Shown in pieces: positions 8,824 through 17,961 of a DNA stretch of 64,000 nucleotides (the first letter of the stretch is position 1; each line of letters begins with the position of its first letter). Below the pieces are notes generated by a model. It saw only the letters and a program-made list of their open reading frames with translations. It was not told the origin of the DNA and made no database searches. The DNA comes from Rhizorhabdus dicambivorans (GTDB taxonomy: Bacteria > Pseudomonadota > Alphaproteobacteria > Sphingomonadales > Sphingomonadaceae). A program made the position numbers and the translations under genes. The DNA lies in contig NZ_CP023449.1 in assembly GCF_002355275.1 (NCBI RefSeq), forward strand, positions 3,078,001 to 3,142,000, read 5' to 3'.

Positions 8824-9624
8824 TTATGGCTCGTCCCTCCGCCGAAGCAGGTCCCTGGCGGCTTTCTCGCCCTCTGCCTGCATCAGGGCCAGCGCGTCGG
8901 GATTCAGAAATTCGACGATCCCTTGCTGATATCCCGCCGTGTCCTTCATATGGGCAAGCCAGGGACGTCCAAGGGAAAGATCATCCCAGAGCTGGAGCAT
9001 TTGCAGATCCTCCAGCCGGCGGACGTAAGGCAGGATGGCGAAGTCCGCCAGAGTAGGGCTGTCCCCAACGAGAAATGCTGAACCGGACAGAGCCGCCTCC
9101 ACCGCTTCCATCGCTTTGCGCCAGGCATCGAGCGACGCGCGGAAGGCTGGGGCCCTGACGCCCAGCGGCACCACCTCCTGATAGATGGCACGCAGTTTCG
9201 GATCCGGGATGGCCGCGTAATAAGCGTCAAGCGCTTCCGGCGTGCCGTGCACCGCCATGAGTTGCGAGCGGATGACGACAGCGATGCTGAGTACCGCGAT
9301 GTCGAAATGCAGACCGGCATCCAGCCGCTGCATCCACGCGCGCACCCTGGCCCGGGATAGCGGATTCGCTGGCATCAGCGACACGCCCTGCGGGAACGCA
9401 TCCTCGATATACTCCATGATGATATTGGATTCGGTTACGACGACGCCATCATGCACCAGAACAGGAATTACCGCTTTGGGATTGAGCGCAAGGAACTCCG
9501 GCGTGTGCTGATCCCCTGCCCTCAGATTCAGCATACGCCCTTCCCAAGCCAGTCCCTTTTCGGCGAGCAGGCAGCGGACCTTGGCCGCGCAGGTTGACAT
9601 GTCGGCATGGTATAATTCGAGCAT
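8824..9624 (-). CDS. Glutathione S-transferase family protein
   Basis: A 266-residue protein with an N-terminal thioredoxin-fold domain and an all-helical C-terminal domain. The substrate-side motif is STCAAKVR near residue 10. The glutathione-binding segment NPKAVIPVLVHDGVVVTESN contains the conserved cis-proline and the E-S pair. The C-terminal LADFAILPYVRRL matches the family N-capping region. It is the last gene of the set that begins with the second KstD-like gene and is followed by the TetR gene. In sphingomonads such enzymes cleave ethers, remove halogens or isomerise ring-cleavage products; the sequence does not say which. Confidence 0.85.
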   Translation of the reverse strand: MLELYHADMSTCAAKVRCLLAEKGLAWEGRMLNLRAGDQHTPEFLALNPKAVIPVLVHDGVVVTESNIIMEYIEDAFPQGVSLMPANPLSRARVRAWMQRLDAGLHFDIAVLSIAVVIRSQLMAVHGTPEALDAYYAAIPDPKLRAIYQEVVPLGVRAPAFRASLDAWRKAMEAVEAALSGSAFLVGDSPTLADFAILPYVRRLEDLQMLQLWDDLSLGRPWLAHMKDTAGYQQGIVEFLNPDALALMQAEGEKAARDLLRRRDEP

Positions 9625-9678
9625 GCAGACTCCTATTGGTCGGCTAACGCCGAAGCGGGCGCTGATCTGGATCGTCGT

Positions 9679-10353
9679 TCAATCATATTTGGGAAGTGCG
9701 GACAGGCTGGCGCCCATATCCCGCAACTCTTCCTGCTCGAAGGAGAGCACCCGCGCCAGCGCCGCTTGCGCCTGGGTGTCGTCACAGTGCCGCCGCAGCG
9801 CAGAATATGGGCTCAGATCGAGGCCGCCCAGCTCGGCGGTCGTATAATTCCAGTTGAGATAGGCATCGATGATCGACCATTGGTCGCCATACCACCATCG
9901 CCCCGCTTCGAACCGTTCGGAGAGCCGCTTCAATACCGGTTGATAATATTCGATTCCCAACGCCCGGATACCGTCGACATCGCCTGTCCTGGTGAAGCGT
10001 GCCGGATTACGGACCATCCTCGTCATGGGGTGCAGTGTGGCCGAACACCAGATCAGGTCCTCCACCGCCTCGTTTTCCCCGAGTCGCCCCGGATCAAAAG
10101 GAAGCAGCCCGGCATCCGGAAAATACCGGTGCAGGTGAAGCAGGATCGCCGAATTTTCCGAAAGCAGCTTGTCGCCGATGCGTAGCGCGGGAACTTTGCC
10201 CTTAGGATTGATCGCCAGATAGTCGGCCCTGCTATCCGGCTCCATGAGCCTCACGATATATGTCTCATAATTGAGGCCGGCCTGCTCCAGCGCCGCCCTG
10301 GTCACGCGCGAGCAAGCGCCAGGGAAATGGTAGAGCGTGAACCGGGCTGTCAT
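9679..10353 (-). CDS. Glutathione S-transferase family protein, second copy
   Basis: A 224-residue protein of the same fold as its neighbour but only distantly similar to it. It starts FTLYHFPGACSRVTRAALEQ, where the PGACS motif is that of beta-class bacterial enzymes with an active cysteine or serine. NPKGKVPALRIGDKLLSENS is the glutathione-binding loop. The ATG at 10353 is preferred because GGGG lies eight bases upstream; an ATG at 10359 overlaps the stop of the preceding gene as ATGA. Either way, coupling to the Old Yellow Enzyme gene is likely. A lyase or isomerase role in the pathway is possible. Confidence 0.85.
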   Translation of the reverse strand: MTARFTLYHFPGACSRVTRAALEQAGLNYETYIVRLMEPDSRADYLAINPKGKVPALRIGDKLLSENSAILLHLHRYFPDAGLLPFDPGRLGENEAVEDLIWCSATLHPMTRMVRNPARFTRTGDVDGIRALGIEYYQPVLKRLSERFEAGRWWYGDQWSIIDAYLNWNYTTAELGGLDLSPYSALRRHCDDTQAQAALARVLSFEQEELRDMGASLSALPKYD

Positions 10354-10355
10354 GA

Positions 10356-11549
10356 TCATGACCCCGCGTCTTCCGCCGTGCCGCTATCCTTGATCTCCAC
10401 GCTGGGCTCCCAGCTGTCCATGTGGTCCTTCAGCAGCGCGAGCGAAAATGGTCGCACTTCATCGAAGCGACCCTGCTGAAGCTTGGTCACGAAGTCTGGG
10501 TCGGCGATGCTGCTTCGCCCGATCGCCAGCAGATCGAACTCCCCGGCCAGGAAGCGCCGCTGCGCCTCCTTGAGACTGGCCATAAGCTGCGGAGCGGATT
10601 CGCGATGCATCAGCATGTCGGTGATATCGCCTTTGATCCCCACGCTGCCGACGGCCAGGATCGTGGCGTCCGTCAATTTCTTGGCCCATCCGGCGAGGCT
10701 CAGTTCGCTGCCCGGCCATTCCGGGCGATCGAAACGCCGCGTTGAGATATTGAACATGTCGGCGCCGGCCTGCCTGAGCGTCCCGAGCAGAATCTCGAAT
10801 TCCTGCGGATCGTTGACCACGGTCGCGTCGAAGCTGGTGGTTTTCCACTGCGAAAGCCTGACGCTTATGATGAAATCCTGTCCCACCGCCGCCCTGACCG
10901 CCGCAACCACTTCGGCCGGAAACCGGACCCTGTTGCGAAGATCCCCGCCGCCATATTCATCGTCACGGAGATTGGTCTCCGCCCACAGAAACTGGTCGAG
11001 CAGATATCCGTGCGCAGCATGTATCTCGACGCCGCTGAAGCCAATCTCCTGCGCCAGCAACGCTGACCGGACATAGGCTTCGCGAAGCGAGGCAAGATCC
11101 TCGATCGTGGCGGCCCGTCCGCTGGCTTCCCCCTTCCGGACCAGCCCGGAGGGGCTGATGGTCGGATAATCGGACCAGGCATCATTGCCCTCTGCCGCAC
11201 GCATGGCTCCTTCGTGCCAGAGCTGGAGCAGCATATGGCCGCCGGCGCTTTTGACCTCCTCGACGCACTGTCGCCAACGCTCGGCGGTGTCGGGGCGGAT
11301 CCACATCGCCGTTGGCTGCCGCGTGGCCGATCCATGGTCGATCGCGGTCGACTCGCTTATCACCAGGCCGAAGCCGCCCTCCGCCCGTTTCCTGTAATAT
11401 TGGGCAAGCGATGGAAGAGGCGCACCGTCCTTACTCATGGCGCGCTGCATGGCCGGAACCGCGAAACGATTGCCGAGAAGCAGCGATTTGACGCTGTGTG
11501 GTGTGAAAAGCGGAGAAAGATCGACCTTGGACATTGCGATTCTTGCCAT
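10356..11549 (-). CDS. NADH:flavin oxidoreductase, Old Yellow Enzyme family
   Basis: About 397 residues with the FMN-binding TIM barrel of the OYE family. The sequence begins LSPLFTPHSVKSLLLGNRFA. The barrel segment FSGVEIHAAHGYLLDQFL holds the conserved H-G-Y-L, and the phosphate-binding end reads FDLLAIGRSSIADPDF. Such enzymes reduce activated C=C bonds with NAD(P)H. Start choice is uncertain: ATG 11549 is used, ATG 11534 (MSKVDLSPLF) and GTG 11579 are alternatives. It follows the TonB receptor gene after a hairpin. With the KstD-like desaturase in the same set, it could reduce or isomerise an unsaturated ring ketone. Confidence 0.88.
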   Translation of the reverse strand: MARIAMSKVDLSPLFTPHSVKSLLLGNRFAVPAMQRAMSKDGAPLPSLAQYYRKRAEGGFGLVISESTAIDHGSATRQPTAMWIRPDTAERWRQCVEEVKSAGGHMLLQLWHEGAMRAAEGNDAWSDYPTISPSGLVRKGEASGRAATIEDLASLREAYVRSALLAQEIGFSGVEIHAAHGYLLDQFLWAETNLRDDEYGGGDLRNRVRFPAEVVAAVRAAVGQDFIISVRLSQWKTTSFDATVVNDPQEFEILLGTLRQAGADMFNISTRRFDRPEWPGSELSLAGWAKKLTDATILAVGSVGIKGDITDMLMHRESAPQLMASLKEAQRRFLAGEFDLLAIGRSSIADPDFVTKLQQGRFDEVRPFSLALLKDHMDSWEPSVEIKDSGTAEDAGS

Positions 11550-11593
11550 CTCGATAGGGCCGGCAGCTAGAGAGATCACTCGGCCCGCGAAGT

Positions 11594-11622
11594 GGCCGGG
11601 CGCTTTTGGAGGCGTCCCGGCC
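11594..11622. terminator. Hairpin between TonB receptor and OYE genes
   Basis: GGCCGGG (11594-11600) pairs with CCCGGCC (11616-11622) around a loop that itself contains a short GC pair. There is no T-run. It may attenuate rather than end transcription from the receptor gene into the enzyme genes. Confidence 0.35.
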
Positions 11623-11645
11623 TATCGCTGCCGTATTCGGCTTGA

Positions 11646-13820
11646 TCAGAACGAGTATCTTGCGGCCACGCCGAAGGTCCTCGGCGGCGAACCATAGTTG
11701 GCGAGCGCCGCGTCCGCCCTGGCATAAGCACGATTGAGGATGGCCTCATCCAGCAAATTCTTGACGAACACCGTAAGGCTGATCTTATCGCCGGGCAGTA
11801 ACACGCGTACCGAACCGTTGACCATGAAATAGGGCTTCTGGCGCACCACATTGTCCGGCTCGAAGAAGAACTCGCTGCTGTAGTTCACGGTCCCGCTGTA
11901 GCTGACCTTCGCGCCCATCATTTCATGTTCATATGTCAACGTGCCGTTGGCAACGAACTCCTGTGAAAGCGGCAGGCGCTTCCCCTTGGCGTTGAAGGTC
12001 GTGTCGATCGTCGCACCGCCCGGCGGGAACGGATTGAAGGTCGCACGTCCCGCATTGGGATAGTTGCTGTATTTCGCGCTGAGCCACTCCAGGCCGCCCG
12101 AGAAGGTCAGCCCTTCGGCGAGTTTGGCATCAAGGTCGATATCGACACCGTAAAGCTCAGCGCCGCCCCCATTCTGCAGGATCGGGAAACCAGAAACATA
12201 GCGGTTCACCTGCACATTGGCGAAATCATAGTAGAAGCCGGCAATGTTGAAACGCGCGCTGCGGTCTAATAGTTCGGTCTTCAACCCGGCCTCATAGGCA
12301 TGCAGGCTTTCGGGCGCGAAGGCCGGATTGGTCTGGACGATGGCATTGAAGCCGCCGCTCTTGAAACCCCTGCTGTGCGATGCATAGGCCAGGACATTGT
12401 CGTTGATCTGATGATCCAGCGCAATTCTGTAGGTGATTTCCTTGAAGGTCTTGGAACCGAAGTCGGTTTCGACACCCGCAAGGTCCTTGGAGGTCAGGTC
12501 GCGCTTCTCATAGGTGTAGCGGATACCGCCGGTAAGCTTGGTGCCGGGAAGCACTTCCAGGGTAGCCTGCGCAAAGGGAGCGATCGATTCCGCGACTTCC
12601 TTGTTGCGGGCGTAGAGCGCGAAAGGACCGACGACGATGGTCCGTTCGACGACATTGGTATTGTTGATGTAGAAAGCGCCAGCCATCCAGTTGAACGACG
12701 AGCTGTCGTTTGAAACAAGCTGGATTTCCTGGGTGTAGACATCCGACGGGGTATCCGGGAAACGGAGTTCCGAAAGCGTTCCGGGTAGGCCGTCCGTGTC
12801 GCCGATCAACTTGGTGTTGCCGGCGCGATAGGCGGAGATCGAAACCAGCCGGGCAAAGCCGAGATCATGATCGATGTTGAGGCTGGCGCCGCCCGTCTTG
12901 ATCTTGATGAAGCTATCGCGGCCCGCCCGCGTGTCATACCGGCTGTCGACGGGGACATAGCCGCCGGGGCCGGTCCATGCGATGGTCGGGACCGTTCCAG
13001 GATAAGGCTGATAGGCCTCGGCCAGATCGTGGCTGTCGCGATAGTCGCCGATTAGGGTGATCGTCGTGTTGTCGCCGGGCTCGAACATCAATTTGCCGCG
13101 GATCGAGAAATTATGCTTCGTCTTGAAGGTGTCGTTCCCGGTCGTGAGGTTGTCGCCCCATCCCTTGCCCTGGGTCCGATATTGGGTCGATATGCTGGCC
13201 GCCACCTTATCGGACAGACCGCCGGTCAGATACAGGTCGCTGGTGAGGGTCTGGTATTCGTCATATGACAGCCCGGCTTCACCCCCGGCATCATAGCTGG
13301 GCCCGCGCGTCGTGATCTGGATTACGCCGCCGGTGGTGTTGCGACCGAACAGGGTGCCCTGGGGACCCTTGAGAACCGCGACCTGGGCAATATCGTTCAT
13401 ATTCTGGATGCCGTCACGCTGCTGCGCGATATAGACGCCATCGATATAGATGCCCACCGGGTTCTCGGTGAAGCCGCTTTCCGTGCCCACGCCACGGATA
13501 TACGGATTGAAGTTGTTGAAGGATGTCCGCATGTTGAGGCCCGGCGCCACTGCACGCAGTTCGGTCAGATTTTCGATGCGCGCGTTGGCGAGCCGCTCTG
13601 CGTTCACGGCGGTCACCGCGATCGGAACGTCCTGAAGATTCTCGGATCGCTTCTGCGCCGTGACCACGATCTCGGCCAAAGCGCCATCATCGTTCGATGC
13701 TCCAGGCGCCGAAGTGTCACCTGCGGTCTGCGCGATCACCGGATGAGAAAGGGCGATCAGTAAAGCGGCGGAGCCAAGCAACGTCGCGCGTCGAGCGAAA
13801 GAAAAATCATTCTTGTTCAT
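11646..13820 (-). CDS. TonB-dependent outer-membrane receptor 1
   Basis: A 724-residue outer-membrane receptor. A signal peptide (RRATLLGSAALLIALSHPVIA then AQ) precedes the TonB box region AEIVVTAQKRSENLQDVPIA. The plug domain has VLKGPQGTLFGRNTTGGVI, and the beta-barrel ends in the outer-membrane signature FGVAARYSF with terminal phenylalanine. The start has GGGAGGATAAC upstream. It sits between the second KstD-like gene and the OYE/GST genes, so it probably imports the substrate of that set. Sphingomonads commonly use such receptors for hydrophobic or aromatic compounds. The ligand is unknown. Confidence 0.92.
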   Translation of the reverse strand: MNKNDFSFARRATLLGSAALLIALSHPVIAQTAGDTSAPGASNDDGALAEIVVTAQKRSENLQDVPIAVTAVNAERLANARIENLTELRAVAPGLNMRTSFNNFNPYIRGVGTESGFTENPVGIYIDGVYIAQQRDGIQNMNDIAQVAVLKGPQGTLFGRNTTGGVIQITTRGPSYDAGGEAGLSYDEYQTLTSDLYLTGGLSDKVAASISTQYRTQGKGWGDNLTTGNDTFKTKHNFSIRGKLMFEPGDNTTITLIGDYRDSHDLAEAYQPYPGTVPTIAWTGPGGYVPVDSRYDTRAGRDSFIKIKTGGASLNIDHDLGFARLVSISAYRAGNTKLIGDTDGLPGTLSELRFPDTPSDVYTQEIQLVSNDSSSFNWMAGAFYINNTNVVERTIVVGPFALYARNKEVAESIAPFAQATLEVLPGTKLTGGIRYTYEKRDLTSKDLAGVETDFGSKTFKEITYRIALDHQINDNVLAYASHSRGFKSGGFNAIVQTNPAFAPESLHAYEAGLKTELLDRSARFNIAGFYYDFANVQVNRYVSGFPILQNGGGAELYGVDIDLDAKLAEGLTFSGGLEWLSAKYSNYPNAGRATFNPFPPGGATIDTTFNAKGKRLPLSQEFVANGTLTYEHEMMGAKVSYSGTVNYSSEFFFEPDNVVRQKPYFMVNGSVRVLLPGDKISLTVFVKNLLDEAILNRAYARADAALANYGSPPRTFGVAARYSF

Positions 13821-13857
13821 GTTATCCTCCCTATTTCATATTTACATGGCTATATGG

Positions 13858-13938
13858 ATGACTTGCTGACCGAATAGCCGGCCAAGTCATGATCTTATTA
13901 TTATAGCGCACCGGATATTCCGGATCTGGATGATCCGG
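13858..13938 (-). promoter_or_regulatory. Two inverted repeats and a -10 box ahead of TonB receptor 1
   Basis: ATGACTTG (13858-13865) pairs with CAAGTCAT (13883-13890), and CCGGATC (13920-13926) pairs with GATCCGG (13932-13938). Between them the minus strand has TATAAT (13905-13900). The layout resembles a promoter with operator or activator sites on both sides, but no second copy was found in the window. The right-hand repeat could instead be a weak terminator of the KstD-like gene. Confidence 0.35.
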
Positions 13939-13965
13939 CGCGTGTTGGTTTCGGTTCTAACCGGA

Positions 13966-15588
13966 CTAAAGCCTGCCCTCGCTCGCAGCAGCGTTCCGAC
14001 CGGCTATATGTCCGAAAACAAGGCCCGGCCCCACAGATCCACCGCCGCCGGGATAGGCCATTCCCGTAAAACCCGCGCTGACATTGCCCGCGGCATAGAG
14101 CCCGGCGATCGGTTCACCGCGCACGTTGAGCACCTCGGACTTCGCGTTGATCTTGGGCCCACCCTTCGTACCGAGCACGCCGGAATAGATGCGGCAGGCG
14201 TAGAAGGGGGCCTGATCGATGGCACCGAGGGTCTGGAGCGTGCCTTCGCGCGACGCATCTCCGAACGCCAAGTCGTAACTGCTGCTGCCGCGCCCGAAGT
14301 CGGGATCCGCGCCCTCCGCCACATGAGCATTGTAGCGCTTCACCGTGGATTCCAGACCTTGGGGATCGACCCCAATCTTCTCGGCAAGCTCGCTCAGGCT
14401 CGCCGCCGATTCCATCCACTCAGGGATCGCAGTCCCGGGAAGGCGGCCGGCGAAAGGATAGCGTTCCATATATTCCCGATCGACGATGATCCACGCGGGC
14501 AGGTTTGGATAATCGAATGCCATCTCGTCGAAATTGTGCATCACCCGGCCGATGTCGTTGTAATTGTGCGCCTCGTTCACGAAGCGCCGGCCGGCCCGGT
14601 TCACCATGATCGACCGGGGATTGGCGCGCTCGCCGCCGGTCAGCCGTGTATATTGCCGTCCGTCATATTGCTCGCCGGGGATGCTGATCGCGGGCATCCA
14701 GGCTGCTTCCTTCATATTGGCGATGGCCGCTTGCGCTTCCATCGCCATGATCAGGCCATCGCCGTCACAGGATGGCGGGCTCAGCGGCGCTTCGATCGGG
14801 CCCGCGAGATGATCCTTTACCAGGACTTCGTTCCATTCGAACCCGCCGCTTGCAAGGATCACGCCCCGTGCCGCACCGATCCTGCGGGTTTGCCCGTCGC
14901 TTTCATATTCGAGCCCGATGACCGCGCCGTCCTCGATCACAAGCCGACGCGCCCGCGCATTCAGCCGGAACTCGACACCCTTGTCGACCGCCCCCTTGAT
15001 CAGCGCCGCCATTAGCGCTTCTCCACCGCCGACCATGCCCTTGGCGATACGATCGCGGATAACCTCGGGATCTAGGAGATTGATGCCGTTCTGGATGTCT
15101 TCCCAGCACAAGGGCACGGGATGGCCCGGCACCGAACGGAGATGGGGACGAAGGTCGCCAAGATCACCTCCGCGGAACAATTGCGGCGTCAGCGTCCGTC
15201 CAAATGTGCCCCCCGGCTTCTCCGGCTGATAATCCGGCAATCTGGTCGCGTTGAGCTCAAGCGGGCTTTCGGCCTCGATGAAGCGGATCACGTCGGGGGC
15301 CTCGTCGACGAAGACCTCCGCCAAATCCATGTCCATCCCACCGAGGGACAGATGGCGCAGATAGGTGAGCGCCTGCTCACGGGAATCGGTCGATCCGACT
15401 TCATGCATGTGGTGATTGTTCGGAATCCAAGCGCCCCCGGCCGAAACGGCGCTGGTTCCCCCGAACTTGTCGCTGCGCTCAAGCACCACCGCCGTCGCAC
15501 CATGGTGCTGGGCGCTCAGCGCGGCAGCCACACCCGCGGCGCCAGAGCCGACCACCACGACGTCAACGGTTTCGTCCCAACTTGGCAT
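13966..15588 (-). CDS. KstD-like FAD-dependent dehydrogenase, paralogue 2
   Basis: A 540-residue protein of exactly the same length as the one at 5960-7582 and close to it in sequence throughout, including the FAD motif VVVVGSGAAGVAAALSA, the FGGTSAVSAGGAWIPNN loop and the C-terminal GMAYPGGGGSVGPGLVFG. The two are clearly duplicates that have diverged. This copy heads a set with a TonB receptor, an OYE and two glutathione transferases. It is preceded by a MarR-type operator instead of the TetR-type one, so the paralogues seem to be under different control. Substrate class is as for the first copy: a ring ketone, not necessarily a steroid. Confidence 0.85.
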   Translation of the reverse strand: MPSWDETVDVVVVGSGAAGVAAALSAQHHGATAVVLERSDKFGGTSAVSAGGAWIPNNHHMHEVGSTDSREQALTYLRHLSLGGMDMDLAEVFVDEAPDVIRFIEAESPLELNATRLPDYQPEKPGGTFGRTLTPQLFRGGDLGDLRPHLRSVPGHPVPLCWEDIQNGINLLDPEVIRDRIAKGMVGGGEALMAALIKGAVDKGVEFRLNARARRLVIEDGAVIGLEYESDGQTRRIGAARGVILASGGFEWNEVLVKDHLAGPIEAPLSPPSCDGDGLIMAMEAQAAIANMKEAAWMPAISIPGEQYDGRQYTRLTGGERANPRSIMVNRAGRRFVNEAHNYNDIGRVMHNFDEMAFDYPNLPAWIIVDREYMERYPFAGRLPGTAIPEWMESAASLSELAEKIGVDPQGLESTVKRYNAHVAEGADPDFGRGSSSYDLAFGDASREGTLQTLGAIDQAPFYACRIYSGVLGTKGGPKINAKSEVLNVRGEPIAGLYAAGNVSAGFTGMAYPGGGGSVGPGLVFGHIAGRNAAASEGRL

Positions 15589-15787
15589 TCTTCAAAGTCC
15601 TCGTGCTGAGCTGATGCGCGAGCGTGCGGCGGATTCGCGGCGCGCCTCGTGAAACTGGCATGATTTGAGCGTTCGGCGCGGGTACATCGAATGCGACATC
15701 GGACCCTATTTCCCCTCCGTTGGCCTTGCAAATCCCTGCCGCGCGAAAATATTCTTTTTTGGCACGGCCGGCGGGTATCTGACCTCT

Positions 15788-15822
15788 GACATAGTGATAC
15801 AGAAGTTTGTTGTCAAGACAAC
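15788..15822 (-). promoter_or_regulatory. Probable promoter with MarR-type operator, KstD-like paralogue 2
   Basis: GTTGTC-AA-GACAAC (15809-15822) is a perfect inverted repeat around AA. On the minus strand it contains TTGACA (15816-15811), 17 bases from TATGTC (15793-15788), a good sigma-70 promoter pointing at the gene. The same palindrome occurs at 17244-17259 and 17966-17981 next to the MarR gene. Confidence 0.6.
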
Positions 15823-15886
15823 GGTTATTTCGATCGATCCTCGTTGAGGTGATATTTTTATGATGAGCCGTCAGGCCGGATGCTCG

Positions 15887-17185
15887 TCATGGATATGGTA
15901 GCTGGTCGCGTTTTCCGTGTTCTATGTCTCTTGGAATAGAGATCAGAAGGAGAGCGACGACCGCTGACAATGGAATGAGCATATGGAACAGAATATCGTA
16001 AGACCCTGTATTATCGAAGATAAGACCCGCAACTAGCGGCCCTGTCCCCGATCCGAGTCCGACTATTCCTGCGATCGTTCCCCACAGGAGACCATAATTG
16101 CGTAGCCCGAAATATCGCGCCGACAGAATGGCGAGGGCATCGATTTCCGCCCCCACGCCGACACCGATGATCGCAGCCGCAATCACCGCCCACAGGAACG
16201 AGCCATCGTAGTTCAGGAATATGATCGGCGCCAACACCGGGATGCCAAGCGCGAACGCACCGATCCACCGGCCATCCATTCGATCGAGCAGGAACCCACT
16301 GCCTATCCGGGAAGCTATGGCCGCCATGCCGAAAACTCCAGCGGCATAAGCAGCCGAAGACCGATCCAGGCCGCCGCCTGAGACGATCGGCACGAAATGC
16401 ACCAACAGCGATGTCACGGCGGCCGTGCCCAGATAGCCCGCGAGCGCCAGTTGGACGAAAGCACGCGAACGGAAACCCTCGGCGGCCGACAGGCCATCGG
16501 ATGTCCGGCTCGATGTTGCGGGCCGGCCGCTCAGCCGCTCCAGATCGCGCGCATCGAAGAACACCCGCCAGATCAGGGGAAGCACGAACAACAGGCCGAC
16601 CAGGCCCAGCGTGAGATAGCCGATTCGCCACCCATATTGTCGAGCCAACGCGTCGACGAGGGCCGGACCAAAGAAGGACGCGATCCCGCTTCCGGACAAT
16701 GTGAATGCCAGAGCGATGCCGCGATGCCTGTCGAACCGGCTGACCACGGCGGCCGACCAGATGGTGGGCTGAATCAGCATGGCGCCGGCCGCGACGAAAG
16801 CCCATCCCAGCCACCAGCTCTCGATGGAAGGCCCGGCAAGCGGCAAAGCCAGCAACGCCGCGGAATATAGCGAGACGCCTGCGAGGGCGATGCGTCGCGC
16901 GCCGATGCGGTCGATCAATCGACCCACGAAAGGCGAGCATAGCACGGTGGCGACGCTGACGATGGTCAGGCCCGCCGAGATTCCTGCGCGGGACCACGCG
17001 AATTCGCGCTGAAGCGGCTCGATGAGAACACCCAGCGTGTACAGGTACAGGGTATAGAACGCGATTCCCGCGCAGGCAGCGGCAACGAGAGAAATGCCGG
17101 ACCTCTGCAAATTCAGCCTCCCCGGATATCGGCGGAGCGGTCGAAATCCAGACCACCCATCGCTGTTGCCCAACGTTTCGTTCAC
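15887..17185 (-). CDS. MFS transporter
   Basis: A 432-residue membrane protein with about twelve hydrophobic segments. The helix 2-3 loop reads GRLIDRIGARRIALAG, a standard major facilitator motif A. It resembles the oxalate/formate-antiporter and monocarboxylate-type families of the superfamily. It is transcribed leftwards from a promoter overlapped by a MarR-type palindrome, with the MarR gene immediately upstream. Import of an acidic substrate or export of a toxic intermediate would both fit. The codon after the stop leads into a 300-base gap before the next gene. Confidence 0.82.
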   Translation of the reverse strand: MNETLGNSDGWSGFRPLRRYPGRLNLQRSGISLVAAACAGIAFYTLYLYTLGVLIEPLQREFAWSRAGISAGLTIVSVATVLCSPFVGRLIDRIGARRIALAGVSLYSAALLALPLAGPSIESWWLGWAFVAAGAMLIQPTIWSAAVVSRFDRHRGIALAFTLSGSGIASFFGPALVDALARQYGWRIGYLTLGLVGLLFVLPLIWRVFFDARDLERLSGRPATSSRTSDGLSAAEGFRSRAFVQLALAGYLGTAAVTSLLVHFVPIVSGGGLDRSSAAYAAGVFGMAAIASRIGSGFLLDRMDGRWIGAFALGIPVLAPIIFLNYDGSFLWAVIAAAIIGVGVGAEIDALAILSARYFGLRNYGLLWGTIAGIVGLGSGTGPLVAGLIFDNTGSYDILFHMLIPLSAVVALLLISIPRDIEHGKRDQLPYP

Positions 17186-17223
17186 GAAAATTCTGTTCGC
17201 ATTGCGCAGCGGCTATGAAGGTC

Positions 17224-17259
17224 ACGATAGTGCGGTATCTTTTCGTTGTCAAAACAACG
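17224..17259 (-). promoter_or_regulatory. Probable promoter with MarR-type operator, MFS gene
   Basis: CGTTGTC-AA-AACAACG (17244-17259) is the same palindrome as near the MarR gene with one mismatch. The minus strand has TTGACA (17252-17247), 17 bases from TATCGT (17229-17224), about 40 bases before the MFS start. The operator covers the -35 box. Confidence 0.6.
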
Positions 17260-17368
17260 ATATTTTCCGGTGAGATTCCCTGCGCTTTCGTATCGGCTCC
17301 CGCCTACGGTGGGAAATGCCTTCCCGGGCCGGAGGATGCCTTCCGGGTGCCTACCCTTCGTTAGCAGG

Positions 17369-17923
17369 TTAGGCGGGCGAGAGATTCTGGCTGGATCGCA
17401 GCTGGGAGAGGATGTCGTGGAGATTTGTCTCCAATCTCGTGATGAGCGCGTCGGCGACTGCCAGGTCGACGCCGTCCACGATGATGCCATAGGTTTGCCG
17501 CACCACGTCCATCGAGCGTTCCGCCTCCGTCCTGCCCTTCCCCGTCAGCGATACGAGGATCACCCTCGAATCCGAGCCATCTCGGCTCTTCGTGAGGAGC
17601 TTCCTCGTGGCCAGCGCCTGCAATCTCCGGCTGATCCACGCCTTGTCCACGCCCAGGTCACGGCTGATGTCTATCACCGACGCCGATTTGTGCTCCGAGA
17701 GATAGGCCAGGATTCGGGCCTCGGTGAAGCCCAGTCCATAGGCATCGCCTAGCATCAGGCGAGCGACGTCTTCCAATGTGTCCGAAACTTTGTGAATACG
17801 CGCTGGGATCAGTCGTTCGAACGGTAACAAGCCCTGCCCCTGCTCTTTGCCGCCGGCTGCACCGCTCTTCTTCGCTGACACTTTTGATCTTTCTGCAGAA
17901 AAAACCCGCCGCCGTCTTCGCAT
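17369..17923 (-). CDS. MarR family transcriptional regulator 1
   Basis: A 184-residue protein. The winged helix-turn-helix is LGFTEARILAYLSEHKSASV then IDISRDLGVDKAWISRRLQA, with the wing DGSDSRVILVSLTGKGR, all standard for MarR. The N-terminal 30 residues are basic and may be disordered. It is divergent from the P450/luciferase-like operon with a near-perfect palindrome between them and lies upstream of the MFS gene, whose promoter has the same palindrome. This layout suggests an autoregulated repressor controlling transport and catabolism together, released by an aromatic ligand. The start at 17923 has only a weak ribosome-binding site. Confidence 0.85.
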   Translation of the reverse strand: MRRRRRVFSAERSKVSAKKSGAAGGKEQGQGLLPFERLIPARIHKVSDTLEDVARLMLGDAYGLGFTEARILAYLSEHKSASVIDISRDLGVDKAWISRRLQALATRKLLTKSRDGSDSRVILVSLTGKGRTEAERSMDVVRQTYGIIVDGVDLAVADALITRLETNLHDILSQLRSSQNLSPA

Positions 17924-17961
17924 GGTTCCGCGACCGCCGCCAGTTTGTTCTCCGTTTCACG

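Noticed and set aside
5960-15588. Steroid degradation locus
   Set aside because: Only KstD-like genes and an HsaA-like gene point that way; there is no kshA/B, hsaC or hsaD equivalent in the expected setting, so the substrate was left open.
16011-17252. 413-codon frame overlapping the MFS gene on the same strand
   Set aside because: It has no membrane segments and a low-complexity Arg/His composition; the MFS frame is clearly the real one.
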